This document shows, one piece after another, positions 23,200 to 37,100 of a stretch of 64,000 bases of DNA (the stretch's first letter is position 1; the number at the start of each line of letters is the position of its first letter). This DNA comes from Stomoxys calcitrans (lineage: Eukaryota > Arthropoda > Insecta > Diptera > Muscidae). The notes below the pieces were generated by a model, which was not told the DNA's origin, did not search any database, and saw only the letters and a list, made by a program, of their open reading frames with translations. The DNA is taken from the NCBI RefSeq assembly GCF_963082655.1, contig NC_081554.1:56221869-56285868 (forward strand), written 5' to 3'. Both the position numbers and the translations under genes were made by a program.

Positions 23200-26145
23200 T
23201 CAACTTTTAGCCAGCGTCACCCTGCAAAGTAGTGTTAACACTGAGCTACCATGGAAAAAAGACACATTCCACTTTTTGGTTAACGACACATAATTGCTGA
23301 GTAACCAAATGTCCCGTATGCGTTTTTCTAGCCAGCATATCGGCTTCAGTCTTAAGTTGAGTTTGTTAAGTTGATAATCCATCGACTTCTGCTGCATTGT
23401 TTTTCAATAGGACTATGATAGGCATGAGACCTCATTCTCTTTATTGTTAAACCAGAACGCATACCAACCATATGCGCTCTTCTAGCTATCATATCGCCTT
23501 CAGTTATAAAAGTGTTAAGTTAGTAATCCATCGGCTTCTGCTGCATTGTTTTTTAACCGAGCTACCATGAATATGAGACCCATTACTCTTACCATATCAT
23601 GCTGAAGTTCCATCCTTCCAAGTATGAGTTCTTCTAGCCAGCATATCGCCTTAAATCTTGAAACTGTTCAGTTGGTAACCCATCAGCTCCTGCTGCATTG
23701 TTTTTTAACCGAAATACCATGGAAATAAGAACCATTCTTCTTTTTTTTATTAACGGGACGCAGTATACTGAGAATTTAAACTACAGATATGAGTTATTCT
23801 AGCCAGCATATCGGCTTAAGTCTTTAAACTGTTCTGTTGGTAACCCATCGGCTTCTGCTGCATTGTTTTCCAATAGGATAATGACTTTGTTTTTTACCCA
23901 AGGATCTAGACGTCGGGTATGTGTTCTTCTGGGCAGCATATCACCTTCAGTCTTAAAACTGTTTAGTTGGTAATCCATCGGCTCCTGTTGCATTGTTTTC
24001 CAACCGAGCTACCATGAAAATGAAACTCATTCCTGTGACCATATCATGCAGAAGTTACAACCATCCAAGTATGCTTTTTTCTAACCAGCATTTCGGATTT
24101 AGTCTTAAAACTGTTCTGTTGGTAATCCATCAGCTCTCGGCTCCTGTTGCATTGTTTTCCAACCGAGCTACCATGAAAATGAGACTGCCCCCATTTACCA
24201 TACATTATGCTGAAGTTCCAACCAAACAAGTGTGCGTTCTTCTAGCCGGCATATCGCCTTAAGTCTTGAAACTGTTGAGTTGGTAACCCATCGGCTCCTG
24301 CTGCATTGTTTTTAAAACGAACTACCATGGAAATGAGACTCATTCTTCTTTTTTTTTATTAACGGGACGCAGTATACTAAGGATCCAAACTTCGGTTATG
24401 AGTTCTTCTAGCCAGCATAATCCTTTCAGTCTTAAAATTTTCAAAATCCATCGGCTCCTGCTGCAATGTTATCCAATAGGATTATGGTAAGAATGAGATT
24501 TTTGTTTTTTTTTTCACCAAGGATCTAAACGTCATGTGTGTGTTCTTCTGGGCAGCATATCTGCATCAGTCTTAAAACTGTTTAGTTGGTAATCCATCGG
24601 CTCCTGTTGCATTGTTTTCCAACTAAACTAGCATGAAAATGAAAGTCATTCCTCTGACCATATCATGCTGAAGTTTCAACCATCCAAATTTGCGTTCTTC
24701 TAGCCAGCATATCGGCTTCAGTTACAAAAAATTATCAGTTGGCAACCCATCGGCTCCTGCTGCATTGTTTTTTAACCGAAATACCATGAAAATGAGACTC
24801 ATTCTTCTTTTTTTATTAACGGGACGCAGTATACTGAGAATCTAAACTACAGGTATAAGTTATTCCAGCCAGCATATCGGCTTAAGTCTTGAAAATGTTT
24901 TGTTGGTAACCCAAACATTTTCAAGCTGCTGCATTGTTTGTCAATAGGAATATTGCAGAAATGAGACTTTGTTTTGTTTGCCAAGGTTCTAAACGTCGGG
25001 TATGTGTTCTTCTGGGCAGCATATTGGCTTAAGTCTTAAAACTGTTTAGTTGGTAATCCACCGGCTCCTGTTGCACTGTTTTCCAACCTGTTCAGTTTGT
25101 TACCCTTCGGCTCCTGCTGCATTGTTTTTTAGGCGATCTGCCATGAAAATGAGACATTGGCTCCCGCTGCTTTGTTTTCCAACTGAGCTACCAAGAAAAT
25201 TAAACTCATTCCTCTGACCATATCATGCAGAAGTTCCAACCACCCAAACATGCGTTTTTCTAACCAGCATATCGGCTTTCGTCATAAAACTGTTCTGTTG
25301 GTAAATTATCGGCTACTGCTGCGTTATCTACAACTGAGCTGTCATGAAATACCACTCCTTTCTCTTTGTTATTGACGGGACATAGCATGCTGAGATACCA
25401 CTTATTAGGTATGCATTCTTCCAACCAGCATATCGCTGATGAACCATCACTTGATAACCCATCGGTTCCTGCTGCAATGTTATCCAATAGGATTATGGCA
25501 GAAATGAGACTTTGTTTTGTTTACGAAGGATTTAAATGTCGGGTATGTGTTCTTCTAGGCAGTATTTCGGCTTTAGTCTTAAAACTGTTCTTTTGATAAC
25601 CCATCGGTTGCTGCTGCACTGTTTACAACTGAGCTGCCATAAAATTTGACTTTTTCCTCTTTTTCTATTGATGAGACATACCATGCTGAGGTTCAAATAA
25701 TTAGGTATGCATTCTTCAAGCCAGGATATCGCCCTTTTAAGATGAAAATGTTCAGTTGATAAACATCAGCTCCTGCTGCATTGTTTAAAATAGAACTATG
25801 GTAGGATCATTCCATTTTGTTTTTTTTTGTGCCAAGGATCTAAACGTCGGGTATGCATTCTTCTAGCCATCATATCACCTTGAGTCTTAAAACAGCATAT
25901 CAAACTTGAGTAATCCATCTGGACCTGCTGCATTGTTTTTTAACCGAGCTACCATGACAATGAGGTTAATTTCTCTGACCATATGCTGAAGTTCCAATCA
26001 AGTATGCATATCGCCTGCTGCATTGTTTTCAACTGAGGTGCCATGAAAATTAGACTCATTCCTCTTTTTTCATTGACGGGACATAGCATGCTGAGGTTCC
26101 AAACATCGAGTGTGGATGGTTGGAACCTCACCTTGTTGGATAAAT
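23200..26145. repeat. Degenerate ~150-bp satellite, about 19 units
   Basis: Units contain 'cccatcggctcctgctgcat', 'tgttttccaaccgagctacc', 'atgaaaatgagactcattcc', 'ccatatcatgctgaagttcc' and 'gttcttctagccagcatatc' in fixed order. 'ctgcattgtttt' recurs near 23391, 23541, 23691, 23858, 23989, 24147, 24301, 24606, 24761, 24931 and on to 26021, at spacings of about 130-170 bp. Sub-variants alternate, one with 'tattaacgggacgcagtata' and another with 'accaaggatctaaacgtcgg', suggesting older higher-order units of several monomers. Divergence between units is high, so this is an old array. Frames here are not genic. Confidence 0.8.
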
Positions 26146-26276
26146 AATTCGTTTTCTATAGCTCAGTAATCAACCAATTTCGATAATTTCCACTAAAGCT
26201 GGATTCAGATAGAAAAGTACACACATGGCTCGCATAGCCAATTCATGGTCCCATGGCAATACTCTTTGCAGCGCAA

Positions 26277-26646
26277 ATAAAAGCATTGATTTTGCAAAGT
26301 ATTTTTCTCTCAAACAAACAAGGTTATTCTGCTATTTTTGAAGTGTTTGAGAGAAAAAGTCTTCCCTAGATATACATACATACTTTTACACGAAATATTT
26401 TATTTCAAACACTGCAATATTATCTTTGCTTGTTAGGAGTGTTTGAAATAAATAGAAGCATTGATCTTGCAAAGTATTTTTCTCTCAAACACTTCAAACA
26501 AACAAGGCTATTCTGCTATTCTTGAAGTGTTTGAGAGAAAAATTCTTTCTTAGATATGCATTCATACTTATACACGAAGTATTTTTATTTCAAACACTGT
26601 AATAATAGTTTTGCTTGTTAGGAGTGTTTGAGAGAAAAATACTTTG
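26277..26646. mobile_element. Small foldback element with duplicated left half
   Basis: 'gcaaagtatttttctctcaa' occurs at about 26296 and again at about 26476. Its inverse, 'agtgtttgagagaaaaatac', closes the element at about 26622-26645. Internal inverse copies near 26345 and 26525 give two tandem ~180-bp hairpin-like halves. The sequence is non-coding and the flanks are AT-rich. A MITE or foldback that duplicated in tandem is the simplest reading. Confidence 0.55.
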
Positions 26647-26699
26647 TTAACTAAATGAATCTGTTTGTTTAGCGAAAAGTATGAGTCAGAATGAATTTT

Positions 26700-28129
26700 T
26701 AGAAAAATTTTATAAAAAAAGAAAGTTTTTGTAAAAAATAATTCGCCTTAGTTTTGTTTATTTTCTATAACTACTTTTTTATATATTCAAAATCAACAAA
26801 AAACATATGTATGATATATCAACAGTTAGCTTAAATTATATTTTTGTAAAAAAAAACGAAAACATAACAAACGAAAATTTTAATAATAATTTTTTAAAAT
26901 TTGATTAACAAAATCAAAGCTAAACTTAGTTTATGCTTTTAATAAAACAAAAAAAAAAAAAACATCCCCAATTCTCTACAATTTGTTTTTATACTTCACA
27001 AGATAAAAAATGATAAAAAGTAGAAGAAAAACAAAAAAATCAAAATTAATATAAATTCAATTTATATAGAAAAAAAGATTAAAACTTAAAAAAACTAAGT
27101 AGTAAAAAATCAACAACAACTAGACTCTTTATTGATGTTTAATAAATAAAATTATATAAATATACATCATAACAAATGTTAATATGTTATATACAAGTAA
27201 AAACACATTATAGAAAAATTATAAATGGGCGCTGCAAAAAAAATTAATTTTATTTTTGTGTTTTTTCTATCCATAATTTGTTAAATGTTTATATAGAAAT
27301 TTTTATTCCAAACTTCACCCAAATCCCCCTAGAAACCTTCACAACAACAACAACAAAATGAAATTATTATTGTTTTGCTATGATAACTCTTAGGAAATAA
27401 TTAAAACAAAATAAACAAGAATTATATATAAAATATATATATATATATATATATTATTATAAAAACAAAAAGTTTAAATATAAAAAAATTTAAAATTAAA
27501 AAAATATATAGAAATACATTTAAAATTAATTGAACTTATGTGCATTATTTAGTGTGGTATGCGGTGTATTTGTAAAACAATTATATAAATATATATATAT
27601 ACAAAAAATCATTACACAAAAATTAAAAACAAAAAAAAACTATTTCTCATTACAAAAAGAAACCCCAAAACTGAAGAAAACGATACAGCAACATGATGGA
27701 TAAAGCAACATTCTATATAATAATCGCTACAGACATTTATCTACACACCAACATACATATACAAAACAACAAAAACAAAAACAAACACATCCTGCAACAA
27801 AATATATTTGTTCAACTATTATATATTTTTTCAATTTTTTCTTTTTATTATTTTTTTACATATATTGTTTTCATATTTCTTGTGACAATTATTATTTTTA
27901 TATTATTATCAACAAAAAACAATTGCATATGTGAACTATATATACATAAATATATATAAAAAAATCAAATAAAAAAATTATAAAAAACTAAAAAATATTA
28001 AGAAAATCTACAACAGATTACCATTATACATATAACAAAAATTATATATACATATACATATGAACAATATATATGATGAATAAAAATCACTATGGAAATA
28101 TATAAAAAACTGATTTATTTATTTTAATG
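26700..28129. other. Extremely AT-rich spacer left of the satellite array
   Basis: Long A-runs and an (AT)n microsatellite near 27430-27454. No gene or repeated family recognised. The 88-codon frame at 27693-27959 is Ile/Phe/Tyr-rich, as expected from AT-rich DNA, and has no domain. Confidence 0.5.
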
Positions 28130-31100
28130 GACAGCGAAAACGCCGCGTTTTTTGGCCAAAAATGGGAATATCGAAAACCTGAAATATGCTCTGTATTCAG
28201 TTCTCGATGAGAAACTATATTCGCCACAGTTTTTTGCGAAAATCGAAAAAAAGTTTTTTCGACCATTTTTTACTAAAGGCTATAAGTGGTTAAAATTTTC
28301 GAAAATCATCAAAATTTCGAAATATTCAAAATCTGAAAATTACTGACGAATTCAATTGAGGATGGGATAGCGATTCGAATATTGTTTTCAGATTTAAAAA
28401 ATTGAGCGTCTTTGCTTCGAAAACGCCGCGTTTTTTGGCCAAAAATGGGAATATCGAAAACCTGAAATATGCTCTGTATTCAGTTTACGATGAGAAACTA
28501 TATTCGCCACAGTTTTTTGCGAAAATCGAAAAAAAGTTTTTTCGACCATTTTTTACTAAAGGCTATAAGTGGTTAAAATTTTCGAAAATCATCAAAATTT
28601 CGAAATATTCAAAATCCGAAAATTACTGACGAATTTTAACGAGGATGAGACAGCGATTCGAATATTGTTTTCAGATTATAAAAATTGAGCGTCTTTGCTT
28701 CGAAAACGCCGCGTTTTTTGGCCAAAAATTGGAATATCGAAAACCTGAAATATGCTCTGTATTCAGTTTACGATAAGGAACTATATTCGCCACAGTTTTT
28801 TGCGAAAATCGAAAAAAAGTTTTTTCGACCATTTTTTACTAAAGGCTATAAGTGGTTAAAATTTTCGAAAATCTTCAAAATTTCGAAATATTCAAAATCT
28901 GCGAATTAATGGCGAATTTAAACGAGGATGCGACAGCGATTCGAATATTGTTTTCAGATTATAAAAATTGAGAGCCTTTACTACGAGACGCCGCGTTTTT
29001 TGGCCAAAAATGGGAATATCGAAAACCTGAAATATGCTCTGTATTCAGTTGACGATGAGAAACTATATTCGCCACAGTTTTTTGCGAAAATCGAAAAAAA
29101 GTTTTTTTGACCATTTTTTACTAAAGGCTATAAGTGGTTAAAATTTTCGAAAATCATCAAAATTTGGAAATATTCAAAACCTGAAAATTACTGACGAATT
29201 TAAACGAGGATGAGACAGCGATTCGAATATTGTTTTCAGATTATAAAAATTGAGCGTCTTTGCTTCGAAGACGCCGCGTTTTTTGGCCAAAAATGGGAAT
29301 ATCGAAAACCTGAAATATGCTCTGTATTCAGTTTACGATGAGAAACTATATTCGCTACAGTTTTTTGCGAAAATCGAAAAAAAGTTTTTTCGACCATTTT
29401 TTACTAAAGGCTATAAGTGGTTAAAATTTTCGAAAATCATCAAAATTTCGAAATATTCAAAACCTGAAAATTACTGACGAATTTTAACGAGGATGAGACA
29501 GCGATTCGAATATTGTTTTCAGATTATAAAAATTGAGCGTCTTTGCTTCGAAAACGCCGCGTTTTTTGGCCAAAAATGGGAATATCGAAAACCTGAAATA
29601 TGCTCTGTATTCAGTTTACGATGGGAACTATATTCGCCACAGTTTTTTGCGAAAATCGAAAAAAAGTTTTTTCGACCATTTTTTACTAAAGGCTATAAGT
29701 GGTTAAAATTTTCGAAAATCATCAAAATTTCGAAATATTCAAAACCCGAATATAAGTGACGAATTTAAACGAGGATGCGACAGCGATTCGAATATTGTTT
29801 TCAGATTATAAAAATTGAGCGTCTTTGCTTCGAAAACGCCGCGTTTTTTGGCCAAAAATGGGAATATCGAAAACCTGAAATATGCTCTGTATTCAGTTTA
29901 CGATGAGAAACTATATTCGCCACAGTTTTTTGCGAAAATCGAAAAAAAGTTTTTTCGACCATTTTTTACTAAAGGCTATAAGTGGTTAAAATTTTCGAAA
30001 ATCATCAAAATTTCGAAATATTCAAAATCTGAAAATTACTGACGAATTTAATTGAGGATGGGATAGCGATTCGAATATTTTTTTCAGATTTAAAAAATTG
30101 AGCGCCTTTACTACGAAGACGCCGCGTTTTTTGGCCAAAAATGGGAATATCGAAAACCTGAAATATGCTCTGTATTCAGTTGACGATGAGAAACTATATT
30201 CGCCACAGTTTTTTGCGAAAATCGAAAAAAAGTTTTTTTGACCATTTTTTACTAAAGGCTATAAGTGGTTAAAATTTTCGAAAATCATCAAAATTTCGAA
30301 ATATTCAAAATCTGCGAATTAATGGCGAATTTAAACGAGGATGCGACAGCGATTCGAATATTGTTTTCAGATTATAAAAATTGAGCGTCTTTGCTTCGAA
30401 GACGCCGCGTTTTTTGGCCAAAAATGGGAATATCGAAAACCTGAAATATGCTCTGTATTCAGTTTACGATGAGAAACTATATTCGCCACAGTTTTTTGCG
30501 AAAATCGAAAAAAAGTTTTTTCGACCATTTTTTACTAAAGGCTATAAGTGGTTAAAATTTTCGAAAATCATCAAAATTTCGAAATATTCAAAATCTGCGA
30601 ATTAATGGCGAATTTAAACGAGGATGCGACAGCGATTCGAATATTGTTTTCAGATTATAAAAATTGAGCGTCTTTGCTTCGAAGACGCCGCGTTTTTTGG
30701 CCAAAAATGGGAATATCGAAAACCTGAAATAGGCTCTGTATTCAGTTTACGATGAGAAACTATATTCGCTACAGTTTTTTGCGAAAATCGAAAAAAAGTT
30801 TTTTTGACCATTTTTTACTAAAGGCTATATGTGGTTTAAATTTTCGAAAATCATCAAAATTTCGAAATATTCAAAATCCGAAAATTACTGACGAATTTAA
30901 TTGAGGACGGGATAGCGATTCGAATATTGTTTTCAGATTATAAAAATTGAGCGTCTTTGCTTCGAAGACGCCGCGTTTTTTGGCCAAAAATGGGAATATC
31001 GAAAACCTGAAATATGCTCTGTATTCAGTTTACGACGAGAAACTATATTCGCCACAGTTTTTTGCGAAAATCGAAAAAAAGTTTTTTCGACCATTTTTTA

Positions 31101-34100
31101 CTAAAGGCTATAAGTGGTTAAAATTTTCGAAAATCATCAAAATTTCGAAATATTCAAAATCTGCGAATTAATGGCGAATTTAATTGAGGACGGGATAGCG
31201 ATTCGAATATTGTTTTCAGATTATAAAAATTGAGCGTCTTTGCTTCGAAAACGCCGCGTTTTTTGGCCAAAAATGGGAATATCGAAAACCTGAAATATGC
31301 TCTGTATTCAGTTGACGATGAGAAACTATATTCGCCACAGTTTTTTGCGAAAATCGAAAAAAAGTTTTTTTGACCATTTTTTACTAAAGGCTATAAGTGG
31401 TTAAAATTTTCGAAAATCATCAAAATTTCGAAATATTCAAAATCTCCGAATTAATGGCGAATTTAAACGAGGACGGGATAGCGATTCGAATATTGTTTTC
31501 AGATTATAAAAATTGAGCGTCTTTGCTTCGAAAACGAAGCGTTTTTTGGCCAAAAAAAGGGAATATCGAATACCTGAAATATGCTTGGTATTCAGTTTAC
31601 AATGGGAAACTATATTCGCCACAGTTTTTTGCGAAAATCGAAAAAAAGTTTTTTTGACCATTTTTTACTAAAGGCTATAAGTGGTTAAAATTTTCGAAAA
31701 TCATCAAAATTTCGAAACATTCAAAATCTGAAAATTACTGACGAATTTAATTGAGGATGCGACAGCGATTTGAATATTGTTTTCAGATTATAAAAATTGA
31801 GCGTCTTTGCTTCGAAAACGCCGCGTTTTTTGGCCAAAAATGGGAATATCAAAAACCTGAAATATGCTCTGTATTCAGTTGACGATGAGAAACTATATTC
31901 GCCACAGTTTTTTGCGAAAATCGAAAAAAAGTTTTTTTGACCATTTTTTACTAAAGGCTATAAGTGGTTAAAATTTTCGAAAATCATCAAAATTTCGAAA
32001 TATTCAAAACCTGAAAATTACTGACGAATTTAAACGAGGATGAGACAGCGATTCGAATATTGTTTTCAGATTATAAAAATTGAGCGTCTTTGCTTCGAAA
32101 ACGCCGCGTTTTTTGGCCAAAAATGGGAATATCGAAAACCTGAAATATGCTCTGTATTCAGTTTACGATGAGAAACTATATTCGCCACAGTTTTTTGCGA
32201 AAATCGAAAAAAAGTTTTTTTGACCATTTTTTACTAAAGGCTATAAGTGGTTAAAATTTTCGAAAATCATCAAAATTTCGAAATATTCAAAATCTGCGAA
32301 TTAATGGCGAATTTAATTGAGGACGGGATAGCGATTCGAATATTGTTTTCAGATTATAAAAATTGAGCGTCGTTGCTTCGAAAACGCCGCGTTTTTTGGC
32401 CAAAAATGGGAATATCGAAAACCTGAAATATGCTCTGTATTCAGTTTACAATGAGAAACTATATTCGCCACAGTTTTTTGCGAAAATCGAAAAAAAGTTT
32501 TTTTGACCATTTTTTACTAAAGGCTATAAGTGGTTAACATTTTCGAAAATCATCAAAGTTTCGAAATATTCAAAACCTGAAAATACTGACGAATTTAATT
32601 GAGGATGCGACAGCGATTCGAATATTGTTTTCAGATTATAAAAATTGAGCGTCTTTGCTTCGAAAACGCCGCGTTTTTTGGCCAAAAAATGGGAATATCG
32701 AAAACCTGAAATATGCTCTGTATTCAGTTGACGATGAGAAACTATATTCGCCACAGTTTTTTGCGAAAATCGAAAAAAAGTTTTTTTGACCATTTTTTAC
32801 TAAAGGCTATAAGTGGTTAACATTTTCGAAAATCATCAAAGTTTCGAAATATTCAAAACCTGAAAATACTGACGAATTTAATTGAGGATGCGACAGCGAT
32901 TCGAATATTGTTTTCAGATTATAAAAATTGAGCGTCTTTGCTTCGAAAACGCCGCGTTTTTTGGCCAAAAATGGGAATATCGAAAACCTGAAATATGCTC
33001 TGTATTCAGTTTACGATGAGAAACTATATTCGCCACAGTTTTTTGCAAAAATCGAAAAAAAGTTTTTTTGACCATTTTTTACTAAAGGCTATAAGTGGTT
33101 AAAATTTTCGGAAATCATCAAAATTTCGAAATATTCAAAATCTGAAAATTACTGACGAATTTAATTGAGGATGGGATAGCGATTTGAATATTGTTTTCAG
33201 ATTATAAAAATTGAGCGCCTTTACTACGAAGACGCCGCGTTTTTTGGCCAAAAATGGGAATATCGAAAAGCTGAAATATGCTCTGTATTCAGTTTACGAT
33301 GAGAAACTATATTCGCCACAGTTTTTTGCGAAAATCGAAAAAAAGTTTTTTTGACCATTTTTTACTAAAGGCTATAAGTGGTTAAAATTTTCGAAAATCA
33401 TCAAAATTTCGAAATATTCAAAACCTGAAAATTACTGACGAATTTAAACGAGGATGAGACAGCGATTCGAATATTGTTTTCAGATTATAAAAATTGAGCG
33501 TCTTTGCTTCGAAAACGCCGCGTTTTTTGGCCAAAAATGGGAATATCGAAAACCTGAAATATGCTCCGTATTCAGTTTACGATGAGAAACTATATTCGCC
33601 ACAGTTTTTTGCGAAAATCGAAAAAAAGTTTTTTTGACCATTTTTTACTAAAGGCTATAAGTGGTTAAAATTTTCGAAAATCATCAAAATTTCGAAATAT
33701 TCAAAATCTGCGAATTAATGGCGAATTTAATTGAGGACGGGATAGCGATTCGAATATTGTTTTCAGATTATAAAAATTGAGCGCCTTTACTACGAAGACG
33801 CCGCGTTTTTTGGCCAAAAATGGGAATATCGAAAACCTGAAATATGCTCTGTATTCAGTTTACGATGAGAAACTATATTCGCCACAGTTTTTTGCGAAAA
33901 TCGAAAAAAAGTTTTTTCGACCATTTTTTACTAAAGGCTATAAGTGGTTAAAATTTTCGAAAATCATCAAAATTTCGAAATATTCAAAACCTGAATATAA
34001 GTGACGAATTTAAACGAGGATGAGACAGCGATTCGAATATTGTTTTCAAATTATAAAAATTGAGCGTCTTTGCTTCGAAAACGCCGCGTTTTTTGGCCAA

Positions 34101-37100
34101 AAATGGGAATATCGAAAACCTGAAATATGCTCTGTATTCAGTTGACGATGAGAAACTATATTCGCCACAGTTTTTTGCGAAAATCGAAAAAAAGTTTTTT
34201 TGACCATTTTTTACTAAAGGCTATAAGTGGTTAAAATTTTCGAAAATCATCAAAATTTCGAAATATTCAAAATCTGCGAATTAATGGCGAATTTAATTGA
34301 GGACGGGATAGCGATTCGAATATTGTTTTCAGATTATAAAAATTGAGCGTCTTTGCTTCGAAAACGCCGCGTTTTTTGGCCAAAAATGGGAATATCGAAA
34401 ACCTGAAATATGCTCTGTATTCAGTTTACGATGAGAAACTATATTCGCCACAGTTTTTTGCGAAAATCGAAAAAAAGTTTTTTTGACCATTTTTTACTAA
34501 AGGCTATAAGTGGTTAACATTTTCGAAAATCATCAAAGTTTCGAAATATTCAAAACCTGAAAATACTGACGAATTTAATTGAGGATGCGACAGCGATTCG
34601 AATATTGTTTTCAGATTATAAAAATTGAGCGTCTTTGCTTCGAAAACGCCGCGTTTTTTGGCCAAAAATGGGAATATCGAAAACCTGAAATATGCTCTGT
34701 ATTCAGTTTACGATGAGAAACTATATTCGCCACAGTTTTTTGCGAAAATCGAAAAAAAGTTTTTTTGACCATTTTTTACTAAAGGCTATAAGTGGTTAAC
34801 ATTTTCGGAAATCATCAAAATTTCGAAATATTCAAAATCTGAAAATTACTGACGAATTTAATTGAGGATGGGATAGCGATTTGAATATTGTTTTCAGATT
34901 ATAAAAATTGAGCGCCTTTACTACGAAGACGCCGCGTTTTTTGGCCAAAAATGGGAATATCGAAAAGCTGAAATATGCTCTGTATTCAGTTTACGATGAG
35001 AAACTATATTCGCCACAGTTTTTTGCGAAAATCGAAAAAAAGTTTTTTTGACCATTTTTTACTAAAGGCTATAAGTGGTTAAAATTTTCGAAAATCATCA
35101 AAATTTCGAAATATTCAAAACCTGAAAATTACTGACGAATTTAAACGAGGATGAGACAGCGATTCGAATATTGTTTTCAGATTATAAAAATTGAGCGTCT
35201 TTGCTTCGAAAACGCCGCGTTTTTTGGCCAAAAATGGGAATATCGAAAACCTGAAATATGCTCCGTATTCAGTTTACGATGAGAAACTATATTCGCCACA
35301 GTTTTTTGCGAAAATCGAAAAAAAGTTTTTTTGACCATTTTTTACTAAAGGCTATAAGTGGTTAAAATTTTCGAAAATCATCAAAATTTCGAAATATTCA
35401 AAATCTGCGAATTAATGGCGAATTTAAACGAGGATGCGACAGCGATTCGAATATTGTTTTCAGATTATAAAAATTGAGCGTCTTTGCTTCGAAGACGCCG
35501 CGTTTTTTGGCCAAAAATGGGAATATCGAAAACCTGAAATATGCTCTGTATTCAGTTTACGATGAGAAACTATATTCGCCACAGTTTTTTGCGAAAATCG
35601 AAAAAAAGTTTTTTCGACCATTTTTTACTAAAGGCTATAAGTGGTTAAAATTTTCGAAAATCATCAAAATTTCGAAATATTCAAAATCTGCGAATTAATG
35701 GCGAATTTAAACGAGGATGCGACAGCGATTCGAATATTGTTTTCAGATTATAAAAATTGAGCGTCTTTGCTTCGAAGACGCCGCGTTTTTTGGCCAAAAA
35801 TGGGAATATCGAAAACCTGAAATAGGCTCTGTATTCAGTTTACGATGAGAAACTATATTCGCTACAGTTTTTTGCGAAAATCGAAAAAAAGTTTTTTTGA
35901 CCATTTTTTACTAAAGGCTATATGTGGTTTAAATTTTCGAAAATCATCAAAATTTCGAAATATTCAAAATCCGAAAATTACTGACGAATTTAATTGAGGA
36001 CGGGATAGCGATTCGAATATTGTTTTCAGATTATAAAAATTGAGCGTCTTTGCTTCGAAGACGCCGCGTTTTTTGGCCAAAAATGGGAATATCGAAAACC
36101 TGAAATATGCTCTGTATTCAGTTTACGATGAGAAACTATATTCGCCACAGTTTTTTGCGAAAATCGAAAAAAAGTTTTTTCGACCATTTTTTACTAAAGG
36201 CTATAAGTGGTTAAAATTTTCGAAAATCATCAAAATTTCGAAATATTCAAAATCTCCGAATTAATGGCGAATTTAAACGAGGACGGGATAGCGATTCGAA
36301 TATTGTTTTCAGATTATAAAAATTGAGCGTCTTTGCTTCGAAAACGAAGCGTTTTTTGGCCAAAAAAAGGGAATATCGAATACCTGAAATATGCTTGGTA
36401 TTCAGTTTACAATGGGAAACTATATTCGCCACAGTTTTTTGCGAAAATCGAAAAAAAGTTTTTTTGACCATTTTTTACTAAAGGCTATAAGTGGTTAAAA
36501 TTTTCGAAAATCATCAAAATTTCGAAACATTCAAAATCTGAAAATTACTGACGAATTTAATTGAGGATGCGACAGCGATTCGAATATTGTTTTCAGATTA
36601 TAAAAATTGAGTGTCTTTGTTTCGAAGACGCCGCGTTTTTTGGCCAAAAATGGGAATATCGAAAACCTGAAATATGCTCTGTATTCAGTTTACGATGAGA
36701 AACTATATTCGCCACAGTTTTTTGCAAAAATCGAAAAAAAGTTTTTTTGACCATTTTTTACTAAAGGCTATAAGTGGTTAAAATTTTCGGAAATCATCAA
36801 AATTTCGAAATATTCAAAATCTGAAAATTACTGACGAATTTAATTGAGGATGGGATAGCGATTTGAATATTGTTTTCAGATTATAAAAATTGAGCGTCTT
36901 TGCTTCGAAAACGCCGCGTTTTTTGGCCAAAAATGGGAATATCAAAAACCTGAAATATGCTCTGTATTCAGTTGACGATGAGAAACTATATTCGCCACAG
37001 TTTTTTGCGAAAATCGAAAAAAAGTTTTTTTGACCATTTTTTACTAAAGGCTATAAGTGGTTAAAATTTTCGAAAATCATGAAAATTTCGAAATATTCAA

